A stretch of DNA of 64,000 nt from Akkermansia muciniphila (GTDB taxonomy: Bacteria > Verrucomicrobiota > Verrucomicrobiia > Verrucomicrobiales > DEV007): assembly GCA_945883495.1 (NCBI GenBank), contig CAMCXS010000004.1, positions 62,001-126,000 of the forward strand. Reading direction: 5' to 3'. The translations under genes and the position numbers were made by a program. This document shows, piece after piece, positions 14,067-23,072 of this stretch (its first letter is position 1; each line of letters starts with the position of its first letter). Below the pieces are notes generated by a model. It was not told the origin of the DNA. It did no database searches and saw only the letters and a list, made by a program, of their open reading frames with translations.

Positions 14067-17051
14067 TTATTCCCGGGTGATGAACTCGTCTGTGTTGAGC
14101 AGAATGCGCGTGGTGGCGCTCCAAGCGGCGGTCTCGATGGTTCCAGCGAGTTGCGTGGCTTCCGCTTCATGGGCGGCGTAGTAGGCTCGGGACTGTTCGA
14201 GGAGCTCCTCGAGCACGGAGACTTCATCGGGCCGGGGGGCCCGGATGAGGCAAAGGCGGAAGGCTTGTTCCAAGCGAGCCGCATCGGTGTTTGCCGCCGG
14301 GGAAGCGAGCAACCGTTTGGCGAGAGCGGTGGCGGCTTCGGAGAAGGTGGCTGCGTTCAGCGTGGTGAGAGCTTGCAGCGGCGTATTGGACACGTTACGG
14401 CGCACACTGGCGACGTTCGCGTCCGGGCAATCGAAGGTCATCAAGTCGGGGTATGGAGCAGTCCGCTTGAAGAAGGTGTACATCCCGCGCCGGTAGCGGT
14501 CTTCCCCCTTGCTCTCGTTCCATCGGAAATTGTTCGCGTAACTCACGGCGGCGACTTCGGGCGGCATCGGTGGGAAGACGCTGGGCCCGCCGATCTTGCG
14601 CGAGAGGAGGCCAGCGGCGGCGAGGTGCAGGTCCCGGACGACTTCGCCCTCGGCGCGGAGGCGGTTTTGGCGGGCGAGCAGGACGTTGCGGGGATCCGTC
14701 TGTTGGAGATCGGGCCGGAGGTTCGATTGTTGCCGGTAGGTGGCGGAAGTGAGGATGACGCGGATGAGGTGCTTGCGGCTCCAACCGTGGGCTACGAGTT
14801 CCGTGGCGAGCCAGTCCAGCAATTCCGGATGGCTTGGCCGTTCCCCGCGCACCCCAAAATCCGCCGGAGTGCGGACGATCCCCTCTCCGAAAAGGTGCAT
14901 CCAAATCTGGTTGGCGATGACGCGGGCGGGGAGCGGATTCTCTGGGGAAATGAGCCAGTGGGCCAAGTCGAGGCGGTCCGGCTGGTGGGCGGTTTCGGGA
15001 CGAGGCTCAAGCGGCGGGAGAATGGCGGGTGTCCCGGGGGCCACCGGTTCGGCGGGGGAGAGAAATTCGCCGCGATGGAGGAGACGAGTTTCGCGCGGAT
15101 GCGGGCGTTCGGCGAGGACGCGGACATCCATGAATGGTGGTTTCGGGCCGCTGGCTTCGAGGGCAGCGAGCTCCGCAGCCAGAGAGGAGGCGGCAGGATC
15201 AAATTGCGCCAGCCAGTTGGTGATCGTATCGCGACCTTCGTTGGTCCATTTCTCGGAGCCGATGGCAACTAGGCGCTTGACCTCGGCGGGGAGGGTGCTT
15301 TCGACCGATTCTCCGGTCAAGGCGAGAATCCGGAACCGCCCGATGGCGTGCAGACCTCCGGGGTAGGTTTGGATAAGAGAAACGGTGAGTTCGGGGGCCT
15401 TGGTGCTATCGATGGGCCGGGTGAAGAAGAAGGTGGCGTGGTGTGCTTTGCCGATCTGTCCTCCTACGCCCCAACCGGTGGCGGGTTGGCCATCGATCGC
15501 GTCGGCGACGTTCCAGTTGGCTTGGCTGTAATCGGCTTTCGCCGAGTGGATTTTGAGGAGGGGGCCGCCGGTTCGGGAACGGGCTTCGAGTTCGCTGAGG
15601 ACGAAGTTCCCGCTTTGGCTGCGACCGGGGCCTTGAGCGGGGAGCGAGGGATCTGGAAGGACTTCGAGACGCAAACCGCTGATAAGTCCCGGAGGTAGCT
15701 TGGCCGTGAGCGTGTAGATGTCCTGAGGCGTTTGAGCGCCGGAGACGAGCCAGGAGCCGTCGGTTTGTTTGGTGAAGGTAGCGCTGCCGCGAGATGTGAG
15801 TGACGTCGACTCCAGGGGAATCGCTTGGGCTTGGCGCCCTTCCAAGGCCGCGAGGCGGGCGGCGGTTTGTTTCTCCCAAGAGGAGAACTGGCCGGAGAGG
15901 GCGGCCCGCGCCGAGGCGAGCCTTTTTTCCAAGGCGCGCAGTTTTCCGACGTACGCGGCGTTTTCGTGTTCGAACTTGGCGAGTGCTTCGGCGGAGGTGC
16001 CGACCCGGGCGTTGGTTTCGTCCGCGTTGTTGAAGAAGGCGAAGAGGCCGTAATACTCGCGCTGGGAAAGCTGGTCGTACTTGTGCGAGTGGCAACGGGC
16101 GCAACCGACGGTGTGGGCCAGCCAGACGGTCCCGGTGGTTTCGGTACGGTCGAAGACGGCTTCGACACGGTATTGCTCTTGATCGACGCCTCCCTCTTTG
16201 TTTGTCAGGGTTTGGCGATGGAAAGCCGTGGCCAGGATTTGCTCTGGCGCTGCATCGGGAAGGAGGTCGCCGGCAAGCTGTTCGATGGTGAAACGGTCGA
16301 TGGGGAGGTCGGAGTTGATGGCCTGGATGACCCAATCCCGGTAGCGCCAGGCATCGGGTCGTGGGCTGTCTTTTTCGTAGCCATCGCTGTCCGCGTAACG
16401 TGCTTGGTCGAGCCAGTGCCGTCCCCAGCGTTCCCCGAAATGCGGGGAGGCGAGGGCGCGTTCGATGAGCCGGGTGTGGGCATCTGGATCGGCATCGCGG
16501 ACGAAAGCATCGACCTCCTCGAGTGAGGGCAGGAGGCCGAGGAGATCCGCGTAGACGCGTTTGATCAGCGTGGTCCGGTCCGCCTCTGGAGAGGGAGCGA
16601 GGTTCATCCGCCGAAGCTTGGCGCCAACCATCCGATCGATCGGGTGTGGTTCGGGACCGTCGGGAGGAGAAGGCCGGGAGATCGGGCGATACGCCCAGTG
16701 CGGTTTCCACGGGGCGCCCTGTTCGACCCACCGGCGCAGGAGCTCGGTTTCTTCAGCGGAAGGGCGCTTCGCTTTTGATTGAGGAGGCATGACCTCGTCT
16801 GGATCGGTGGCGGTGAGGCGAGAGAGCAGCGCGCTGGACATGGGCTGGCCGGGCACGACGGCGTGGGCGCCGCTCTTCAGCGATTTGAGAAAGCCGTCAC
16901 GAGTGGCGAGATTGAGTCCGCCCTTGGCTTGGTCCGGGCCGTGACATTCGAGGCAATACTCGGCGAAGATCGGCTGAATTTCCTGTTGGAAGTCGATCGC
17001 GGCGGTCGCGAAGCCGAGGAGGGCAAAGGTAACGGCGAAGAAAGCACGCAT
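14067..17051 (-). CDS. PSD1-type protein: cytochrome c, DUF1549 and DUF1553
   Basis: 994 residues with a signal peptide (MRAFFAVTFALLGFATAA). The planctomycete cytochrome C domain comes first: IQPIFAEYCLECHGPDQAKGGLNL, haem motif CLECH near residue 33. DUF1549 follows at ~150-350 (HFGERWGRHWLDQARYADSDGYEKD; RFTIEQLAGDLLPDA; CARCHSHKYDQ). A region at ~470-570 resembles a discoidin/lectin insert. DUF1553 occupies ~690-960 (PARVIANQIWMHLFGEGIVRTPADFG; SATYRQ). It is probably a periplasmic electron-transfer partner of the DUF1501 protein encoded directly downstream. Confidence 0.9.
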   Translation of the reverse strand: MRAFFAVTFALLGFATAAIDFQQEIQPIFAEYCLECHGPDQAKGGLNLATRDGFLKSLKSGAHAVVPGQPMSSALLSRLTATDPDEVMPPQSKAKRPSAEETELLRRWVEQGAPWKPHWAYRPISRPSPPDGPEPHPIDRMVGAKLRRMNLAPSPEADRTTLIKRVYADLLGLLPSLEEVDAFVRDADPDAHTRLIERALASPHFGERWGRHWLDQARYADSDGYEKDSPRPDAWRYRDWVIQAINSDLPIDRFTIEQLAGDLLPDAAPEQILATAFHRQTLTNKEGGVDQEQYRVEAVFDRTETTGTVWLAHTVGCARCHSHKYDQLSQREYYGLFAFFNNADETNARVGTSAEALAKFEHENAAYVGKLRALEKRLASARAALSGQFSSWEKQTAARLAALEGRQAQAIPLESTSLTSRGSATFTKQTDGSWLVSGAQTPQDIYTLTAKLPPGLISGLRLEVLPDPSLPAQGPGRSQSGNFVLSELEARSRTGGPLLKIHSAKADYSQANWNVADAIDGQPATGWGVGGQIGKAHHATFFFTRPIDSTKAPELTVSLIQTYPGGLHAIGRFRILALTGESVESTLPAEVKRLVAIGSEKWTNEGRDTITNWLAQFDPAASSLAAELAALEASGPKPPFMDVRVLAERPHPRETRLLHRGEFLSPAEPVAPGTPAILPPLEPRPETAHQPDRLDLAHWLISPENPLPARVIANQIWMHLFGEGIVRTPADFGVRGERPSHPELLDWLATELVAHGWSRKHLIRVILTSATYRQQSNLRPDLQQTDPRNVLLARQNRLRAEGEVVRDLHLAAAGLLSRKIGGPSVFPPMPPEVAAVSYANNFRWNESKGEDRYRRGMYTFFKRTAPYPDLMTFDCPDANVASVRRNVSNTPLQALTTLNAATFSEAATALAKRLLASPAANTDAARLEQAFRLCLIRAPRPDEVSVLEELLEQSRAYYAAHEAEATQLAGTIETAAWSATTRILLNTDEFITRE

Positions 17052-17106
17052 GACGCTTCCAGATCACCGACCGCCGACGGTTGAACTTGCGAGGAAAAGC
17101 GGGCAC

Positions 17107-17138
17107 AAAAAAGCCCGGAGGTGAATTGCCTCCAGGCT
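17107..17138 (-). terminator. intrinsic terminator after the small secreted protein gene
   Basis: The minus strand reads AGCCTGGAGG (17138-17129), a 7-nt loop, then CCTCCGGGCT (17121-17112) and a run of six T (17112-17107). The 10-bp stem has a single mismatch. It lies 28 bp after the stop codon at 17166, so it should end that transcript before the PSD1 gene start region. Confidence 0.85.
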
Positions 17139-17165
17139 GAAAAAAACGTGCGTGAACGCAGGGAC

Positions 17166-17447
17166 TCAGGCGCCCTTGACGGTCTGGATCTTGTTGTGCT
17201 CGCTGACGACCACAACGTCCTTACCTTCCAAAGCGGTGATTTCAACTGGCTTGCCGTCCTTGTCGGTCACGGTGCTGGTCGGAGTGAGGGTCAAGGTGGC
17301 TTCCTTGTCGCCTTCCTTCACCACGATGGTTTTGGCGGTGGCGTCGTATTTGCTCAGGCTGCCCTTGTTTTCAACGGTTTTGCCGCAACCAGCGTGAGCG
17401 GCGCCGGCGATGGCGAGAGAAGCGAGGATCGCGAGGATTTTTTTCAT
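17166..17447 (-). CDS. small secreted hypothetical protein
   Basis: 93 residues. A classic Sec signal peptide (MKKILAILASLAIAGAAHA) is followed by GCGKTVENKGSLSKYDATAKTIVVKEG and a beta-rich, OB-like run (EATLTLTPTSTVTDKDGKPV, then VVVVSEHNKIQTVKGA). The first mature residues contain a single cysteine, so lipidation is unlikely without a lipobox. It is a monocistronic unit with its own terminator. The function is unknown; a periplasmic beta-barrel binding protein is possible. Confidence 0.75.
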   Translation of the reverse strand: MKKILAILASLAIAGAAHAGCGKTVENKGSLSKYDATAKTIVVKEGDKEATLTLTPTSTVTDKDGKPVEITALEGKDVVVVSEHNKIQTVKGA

Positions 17448-17634
17448 GGGATCTTGGATCGGTTGTCGTTTTTAAAGAGGAAGGGGAAGGCTTGACTGCC
17501 TATCTCCTGGTTTGCGTGCGCAGACTAGCCCGCTTCCATGGGGATGCGCAAGCCTGTTTTTTTGTGCAAAAAGGGTGATGCCGGGCCCAGGCTTGGCGTA
17601 TAAGCGGGATCGAACCCCCAACCGACCTGATTCC

Positions 17635-18816
17635 GTGTCACTACGAACCTATCGTTGCTTTTTTCTTCGCGCGGCCTTGGCGCTTTTGTGGCTGTTCTGT
17701 GGAGCCGGATTCGTTTGGGCGCATCCGGTGCCCGATGTCCCGTTGCTGGCGTTCTTTGAGGCGGATGGGACTTGTTTGATCCGGGCAGAAGTGGATCCCC
17801 GATGTTTCGCGGCGGATCCGGAGAAAGAGCCATTTTTGCAGCATTGGGTGCTGCAGCGGATGACGGAGGCGGAAAGGGAGGAGTTGAAGGCCAAGGCGCG
17901 GGACCGCATGGCACGGTTTGTCGAGTTGCGTTTTGAACCGCTCGGCAAAGTGCAACCGGAGTTCACCTTCCGCTTCACCGGGCACGGTGATACGCAGCTG
18001 GCGGGAAACGATGATCCGGTCATGGTCACTGGGGAATGGCGGACCAAGGTCCCGGCCGGAATCGAAGGATACCGGGTCACGGCGCTGCCGGGGGGCGGCT
18101 TGAGCGTGGTGGTCGTCAACCATTTGCGAGGCAAGCCGGTGGAACGGGTCCACGTCCTCTTTCCCGGTGAGACCAGTTATCTCCTGGATTTGACCGGACT
18201 GACTGCCTCGTTGCCAGCGGAGCCGCAGCCGGGAGCCGTCGGAGCGGTGGGAGGCTCGGGCGCGACCTTTCTCAACCTGTTGCGCCAGGGATTTCTCCAT
18301 GTGGTCCCACAAGGCGTCGATCACGTGTTGTTTGTGCTCGGGGTCTTTCTGCTGAGCCGCCGTTGGAAGCCGCTCCTTTGGCAGGTCAGCACGTTCACCG
18401 TGGCGCACACCCTGACGCTCGGCTTGGCGACGCTCGGGATCGTGCAGGTGCCGTCGGCAATCGTTGAACCGGTGATCGCCGGAAGCATCGCGGTGGTGGC
18501 ATTGGAGAACATCTTTCAGCCGAACTACAGTCGTTGGCGGCTCTTGGTCGTCTGCAGCTTCGGATTGATCCACGGACTGGGATTTGCTGGAGCGTTGGGG
18601 AATCTCGGATTGACGCAGGCATCGCTGGTGGCCGGGTTGCTCGGTTTTAACATCGGGGTTGAATTCGGTCAGCTCGCAGTGATTACCGCTGCGTTTCTCG
18701 CCACGACTTGGATTCGTGACGATGTGGTTTACCGGAGATTCGTGGTCATCCCCGGCTCGATCGCGATAGCGGTGTTGGGACTTTGGTGGATGATCGACCG
18801 GGCGTTTCTGAGTTGA
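17635..18816 (+). CDS. HupE/UreJ-like membrane protein with secreted N-terminal domain
   Basis: 393 residues from the GTG at 17635. A signal/anchor segment (FFLRAALALLWLFCGAGFVWA) is followed by a ~190-residue extracytoplasmic domain (HPVPDVPLLAFFEADG on). Six membrane helices close the protein, with the HupE/UreJ_2 motifs GFLHVVPQGVDHVLFVLGVFLL, TVAHTLTLGLATL, GLIHGLGFAGAL and GFNIGVEFGQL. The histidines in the helices suggest metal (nickel or cobalt) handling in relatives; no hydrogenase or urease genes lie nearby. The ATG at 17512 is upstream in frame but the GTG gives a clean signal peptide. Confidence 0.8.
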   Translation: MSLRTYRCFFLRAALALLWLFCGAGFVWAHPVPDVPLLAFFEADGTCLIRAEVDPRCFAADPEKEPFLQHWVLQRMTEAEREELKAKARDRMARFVELRFEPLGKVQPEFTFRFTGHGDTQLAGNDDPVMVTGEWRTKVPAGIEGYRVTALPGGGLSVVVVNHLRGKPVERVHVLFPGETSYLLDLTGLTASLPAEPQPGAVGAVGGSGATFLNLLRQGFLHVVPQGVDHVLFVLGVFLLSRRWKPLLWQVSTFTVAHTLTLGLATLGIVQVPSAIVEPVIAGSIAVVALENIFQPNYSRWRLLVVCSFGLIHGLGFAGALGNLGLTQASLVAGLLGFNIGVEFGQLAVITAAFLATTWIRDDVVYRRFVVIPGSIAIAVLGLWWMIDRAFLS

Positions 18817-18987
18817 TCTCAATATGGAAATTGCGAAAAAGATTGAATTTAAGATGAGCGGAGATGCTTCCTGCTCATGCTGATTTGCATATCCTGAGGC
18901 TGGGAAGCCGTACGATCGGATACGGGCTGACTCTAGCAAGGCAAGAATCACCTTGACCCGGGGTGATCCCTGTTCTTCAAGTTGAGC

Positions 18988-20040
18988 GTGGCCTCAGGAT
19001 TGAATCTCAGAGAACAGCTGAAAAAAATTCTTCCCGGCATTCTTCCCAAGAATCCGGCGGATGCGATCAAAGGAACGGAGTTGATCCAGTTGGTGAAGTA
19101 CAGCCTTCACTCGAATTATTCCGATGCGACCCTGCGATATCATTTCTCCATCATGTCGTGCGATCCTTCATCGCCGATTGCCAAGGTGGAGCAAGGGCAA
19201 GGCTACTACCTGCGGAGTACGACGATCCATTCCTTGGAGAGCGCGCGGAATTTCTTCAACTATCAAGGTCCGGGCTCGCTCTTTGGCGATCCGTATGGCG
19301 GCGATGAGGTGGATGTCGTTCTCACGCGGGCGAACAAGTTCCGGGTGATCGTGGGCCGTTCCTCGCTGCTGGCGCACAAGTTCCCCTTTTCCTTCGAACG
19401 GTCCTTCTCCCACGGTGCTCCGCTGGAAAATCAGTGGCGCTATCCCGACATCGCGAGCGTCGAGTGGTTGGTCGGGGAGGCCTACGATGATGGCATGCAC
19501 CTCGACTCGAGAAGCATTGAGATCCGCCGCCGGATGGGGGGCTCCGCCTTCCGGATTTCCGCGATTACCTTGAAGCTAGAAACCCACTACGGGGTCATCC
19601 GCGAGCACCTCTTTAAGGCTTTGAGTTCCGCGCTCTGGGCCAATTGTGCGGAGTTGGTGATTGCCTCCGAAATGGCCGATGAACAGCTTGTCACCGAGGT
19701 CCGAAAGCTCTCCGACATCTTCGGGATCGGTGTCACCACCCTTGGGCTCTCCTCTCACAAGCTCGACGATCTCCCGGAGGCCGCGGCCATTGAGAATATG
19801 TCCGCTCGCGAGTTTGAATCCCTCCAATCCATCTTTTCGATCCGGCGTATCAGCTTGCCTCGGGATCGAGGTCAGCTGGACTGGGACTTGGTGAATCGAT
19901 ACCGCTCTGACAACGAGGAGTTCGCCGAGCTTTACCAGTGGATCTCCCGCTGTCTCATCGACGAAGGGGCTTACACGGTGGATGATTTTCGAGCCCTGAG
20001 CACCGAGGATCCGCCACAACTCCATGCCGTGGGTAGCTGA
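18988..20040 (+). CDS. HTH protein of HrgA/COG2958-like type
   Basis: About 350 residues (GTG 18988; TTG 18982 also possible). Residues 1-~75 resemble a winged helix (LREQLKKILPGIL, IKGTELIQLVKYSL, SDATLRYHFSIMSCDPSSPIAKVEQGQGYYLR). Residues ~95-270 form a second conserved-looking domain with EVDVVLTRANKFRVIV, IEIRRRMGGSAFRISAITLKLE and REHLFKALSSALWANCAELVIASEM. The pattern recalls HrgA-type proteins linked to restriction loci, but no methyltransferase or nuclease lies next to it, so the function is open. It marks the left side of the accessory region. Confidence 0.55.
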   Translation: MASGLNLREQLKKILPGILPKNPADAIKGTELIQLVKYSLHSNYSDATLRYHFSIMSCDPSSPIAKVEQGQGYYLRSTTIHSLESARNFFNYQGPGSLFGDPYGGDEVDVVLTRANKFRVIVGRSSLLAHKFPFSFERSFSHGAPLENQWRYPDIASVEWLVGEAYDDGMHLDSRSIEIRRRMGGSAFRISAITLKLETHYGVIREHLFKALSSALWANCAELVIASEMADEQLVTEVRKLSDIFGIGVTTLGLSSHKLDDLPEAAAIENMSAREFESLQSIFSIRRISLPRDRGQLDWDLVNRYRSDNEEFAELYQWISRCLIDEGAYTVDDFRALSTEDPPQLHAVGS

Positions 20041-20206
20041 GCCTAAAAAGGGACCATGAGGAACCACGGAATAGGAATACACGGAACCGCGGCGGGAGAG
20101 AGCTTTCAGTAAAGCCGATCACCCTGTGGGTAGAACGATAAGCTAATCTCGTGCTCGGGATCGGGATCGGGATCGTTTCTTGGCGATAGCGCGCGCTATT
20201 GGGATT

Positions 20207-20389
<183 letters not shown>

Positions 20390-20517
20390 ATCAAAACTCC
20401 CACTCTACCAAGCTTGGTCCCCTCGCTCCCGCCCCGTAAACTGGATCGAGTTAGTCGGGAGGCTAAGTGGTTCCGGTCTGGCCATTCCCCACAAGTTTTT
20501 CGGTTCTTGCTCATCAA

Positions 20518-20560
20518 GGCCCAACGGGCCGGGACAAGATTGCCCAGGCCGGAGGGCGCC
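20518..20560 (+). repeat. dispersed GGCC-palindrome repeat, copy 1
   Basis: Starts with the palindrome GGCCCAACGGGCC, followed by GGGACAAGATTGCCCAGGCC and GGAGGGCGCC. Related copies in the window are at 20650-20735 (minus), 22877-22919 (plus), 33231-33290 (minus) and 38938-38962 (minus, short). The core of copy 22877-22919 matches 23 of 30 bases after the palindrome. No coding potential. Confidence 0.6.
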
Positions 20561-20841
20561 TCAGGCGACCGCAGGCCTGGGAAACGGAAGCCCCTTGGCC
20601 ACCGCGCTGTAAGTGCGGGACATCCGTTGGTCTCGCCCCTTCAGGGCTTGGGCCACACTGGGTTGGAACCCAGGGCGTCGCTCGTTCCTCGCTTTGCCCT
20701 GGGCTGTCCTGTCCTGGCCCGTTGGGCCTATCGGAATCGCTTCCAACTTGTGGGGAAAAGCCAGGTCCCGGTTGAGCTCGGGTCGCGCTTTCGGCTTGCC
20801 AATCCTGGCTTCGCCGCCTATGCTCCCCACCAGCACGTTTC

Positions 20842-20912
20842 GCGGGCGTGGTTTAGTGGTAAAACGTGAGCTTCCCAAGCTTGAGTCGAGGGTTCGATTC
20901 CCTCCGCCCGTA
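20842..20912 (+). tRNA. tRNA-Gly (anticodon CCC)
   Basis: The cloverleaf is complete. Acceptor GCGGGCG (20842-20848) pairs with CGCCCGT (20905-20911), with a terminal G-U pair and A as discriminator. The D arm contains TTTAGTGGTAAAAC. The anticodon stem-loop carries loop TTCCCAA, giving anticodon CCC. The T arm is GAGGG-TTCGATT-CCCTC. CCA is not encoded. The gene lies inside repeat-rich DNA at the left of the accessory region; no direct repeat of its 3' end was seen elsewhere in the window, so it is not shown to be an integration site. Confidence 0.93.
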
Positions 20913-22045
20913 TGTTGCTTGGAAACGCCCCAACATGAGGGTGTTACGAGTTTCGCTTCTCCGGAAATGCCGGGAGTGGGAAAAAAGTGGGCAAACGTTC
21001 ACCGATCGCTAACGACGTGTTTTGTCGTTTATTCGCCTTGGAGTGGTCTGGTTTATCGAATCCAAAGGCGTTCGATGCGTGATGAAATCGGACTCCAAAC
21101 CCGAGGAGGCAAGGAGGGGCTGAAGCCGAGGAAATCAAACCTCCCGCGCTTCAGCAAAACACGGGACGAATCTTTCAGCCAAAAAACGGAGATGGATTCC
21201 CTCGCGCAGAGCCGCAGAGCGCGCAGAGAATCAGAGTGGACAATGGATTTGGTTGAGATCCTGTTGTCACCCTCTAAGTGACCAAGAGGGTACAGGCGTT
21301 CCGCCAGTCAAAAACCCCAGTCCTCTGCGAGCTCTGCGCCTTTGCGCGAGGCTAAGGCATTCCTGTTTGTAGGTTCAGCAGCCGCAACAAGGACCTGCGC
21401 GGGGGACGGAATCGAAGAACGGCGAAAGCGCGGAATTCGCCACCTGGGGGATGGCGCTTCCGTTCTACCTGCAACATCTCTGGACCCGCATTCTCGTTGT
21501 GCCGTTGTCCTGGAAAAACGAACCGATTCAAACTCGATTACGAGCACGAGCACGATGTCGAATCTTGGTTTCTTCCCTCGTGCTCAGCGAAGCGGTGCTC
21601 GTGCTCGTAATCGAAACACCGTTGAACCTCGCAAAGGATTAGGGTTTCCTGAGTGCAGGAAGGGCTGTCTACGGACGGACACGTGATGAGGAATGCCCTC
21701 AAGTTCACCAAACCTGGTATCTTCTCTGATTCTATTCTCCGCGCCTCCGCATGCGACGATTCCAATTGTCCCTGCGGACACGCCGCCGTTCTCCAAAAAA
21801 GCACGATCCATTGCCAATCGAACTCCATCGTTGCAGCAAATAGCTGCTCCGCCCGAGCAATTTCGGCCAACGTTGCAGCCAATTGCTCCACCGTTCTCCA
21901 GCGGAACGCGAAGGTTGCAGCGTTTCCCGGGACCTTGGCAGCAAAATGCTCCGGGACCGCCCAAGATCGCTGCGGCTCCGGAGCCAATTTGGAGGACGAT
22001 GGAGTTCGATTGGGAGACGCCCGGGTTCCCGCTGCGGTCGCCGGC
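20913..22045. other. non-coding, repeat-bearing stretch after tRNA-Gly
   Basis: About 1.1 kb with no supportable gene. It contains an inverted pair of CTCGCGCAGAG-type dispersed repeats (21200-21230 and 21321-21351) and the right copy of the composite inverted repeat (21520-21623). From 21680 to 22045 the DNA has long open frames on both strands but no family signal; decayed coding sequence is possible there. Confidence 0.5.
21520..21623. repeat. composite inverted repeat, right copy
   Basis: Reverse complement of the 20207-20389 element, shorter because both hexanucleotide tracts have only two units. It begins GAACCGATTC and ends GAAACACCGTT. See the left copy for the shared blocks. Confidence 0.75.
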
Positions 22046-22519
22046 TCAGGAAGCTGCATCCTTGCCGTCCTCTTCTTGTTGGGAGCGGCGGCCGAAGCGT
22101 TCGGCGAGGAGATCGGTCAATTCGTCCAGGCCTTCGGCTTTGCCGTTGCGCTTGGCGGCGGCGTAGACGTCGAGGGCGGCCACATAGGCGTCGCTCCCGG
22201 CCAAGGTGCGGGTGTCGGCCACCAGCGTGCGCAGGCGGCTCAGTTCGCTGTCGATCCGGTCGAGCTTTTGGAAGAGATCGGCGTCCCGGCGGAACTCCTC
22301 CACATTGAACTTGCGCGGAAGGAAGCTGTCGTCAGAAAGGGCCAAGCTCAGGGCGCGCTCGGTAAAGGTCCGGGACTTGCTGCCCAGTTTGGGCGCGGAA
22401 CGACGCGCCGCGGCCGTCAGTCCCTTCAGAAACGGGAGCTTCTGGCGGATTGCGGCGAGTTCTTCGAGGACGGCTTTGAGTTGCTCATCTGGTAACGTGG
22501 CGGTAATGTTGTTTTGCAT
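22046..22519 (-). CDS. hypothetical helical protein
   Basis: 157 residues from the ATG at 22519 (MQNNITATLPDEQLKAVLEELAAIRQKLPFLKGLTAAARRS). Predicted almost all alpha-helical. The pattern LEELAAIRQKLPFLKGLT, then FTERALSLALS, FLPRKFNVEEFRRDADLFQKLDRIDSELSRLRTLVADTRTLAGSDAYVAALDVY, looks like an uncharacterised family seen in Bacteroidetes and Verrucomicrobia. No enzyme motifs. Isolated gene; codon use is like the core genome. Confidence 0.7.
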   Translation of the reverse strand: MQNNITATLPDEQLKAVLEELAAIRQKLPFLKGLTAAARRSAPKLGSKSRTFTERALSLALSDDSFLPRKFNVEEFRRDADLFQKLDRIDSELSRLRTLVADTRTLAGSDAYVAALDVYAAAKRNGKAEGLDELTDLLAERFGRRSQQEEDGKDAAS

Positions 22520-23072
22520 ACGTGAGGATACACCGGACTCGCCGGATGGAGATGCGAAATGTGTTAAGATATCGTCACCCTTCGGGAGTTGTTTTTTCCT
22601 GACAATGCTACCTTTATTGCGGGTTCGGCGATACCTCCGGAGGCCTCTTCAATGGCAATTTTGAAGGCTCCCGCAGCCATCTTCCGCTCAAAACCGAGCG
22701 TGCTGTCTGACCACGGGCTCGGCGGCGAAAATCGGATATCGTGCAACAGTCCGCCAAGAATTCTGATCACCGCAGAAAAGGGTCATCCCCATACGAGCCC
22801 AAGGCTCTGCAGGGAGGGGGGGCGCCGAACGCCACCAAGCCATCGCGTCACCGGGTCCACGCGACGGTGACGCGATGGCCTGAAAGGCCAAAACAAGATA
22901 GCTCAGTCCGAAGGGCGCCAACAGCGGGCCGCCGGGCTGGGATCGTCCGGCGAATGCATCCGCCCTGATGGGGAGGGACAAAGCCTGGATGCTGTGTTCC
23001 CCGCACCGGTCAAGTTTGCCGAGTTCGAACTTGCGCTCTGCAAGAGCCTCGCCATCACTAAGCCCGTCCCAA
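22520..23072. other. non-coding region upstream of the conflict operon
   Basis: About 550 bp without a supportable gene. It contains a 13-bp perfect inverted repeat (22840-22852 with 22866-22878) abutting a copy of the GGCC-palindrome dispersed repeat (22877-22919). The operon promoter should lie between about 22920 and 23072, but no clear -35/-10 pair was found. Confidence 0.5.
22840..22919. repeat. hairpin plus dispersed GGCC-palindrome repeat, copy 3
   Basis: CCATCGCGTCACC (22840-22852) and GGTGACGCGATGG (22866-22878) form a perfect 13-bp stem with a 13-nt loop. It overlaps the palindrome GGCCTGAAAGGCC (22877-22889), followed by ACAAGATAGCTCAGTCCGAA and GGGCGCC, homologous to 20531-20560. 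Confidence 0.65.

Noticed and set aside
16204-16731. Open frames on both strands inside the PSD1 gene
   Set aside because: The minus-strand protein has three recognisable domains in one continuous frame; the others are shadows.
20842-20912. tRNA-Gly as attachment site of an integrated island
   Set aside because: No direct repeat of the tRNA 3' end and no integrase gene were seen between 20.9 and 39.3 kb.
22564-22770. 68-residue minus-strand open frame
   Set aside because: No homology pattern, no neighbouring operon and repeats nearby; not enough support to call a gene.
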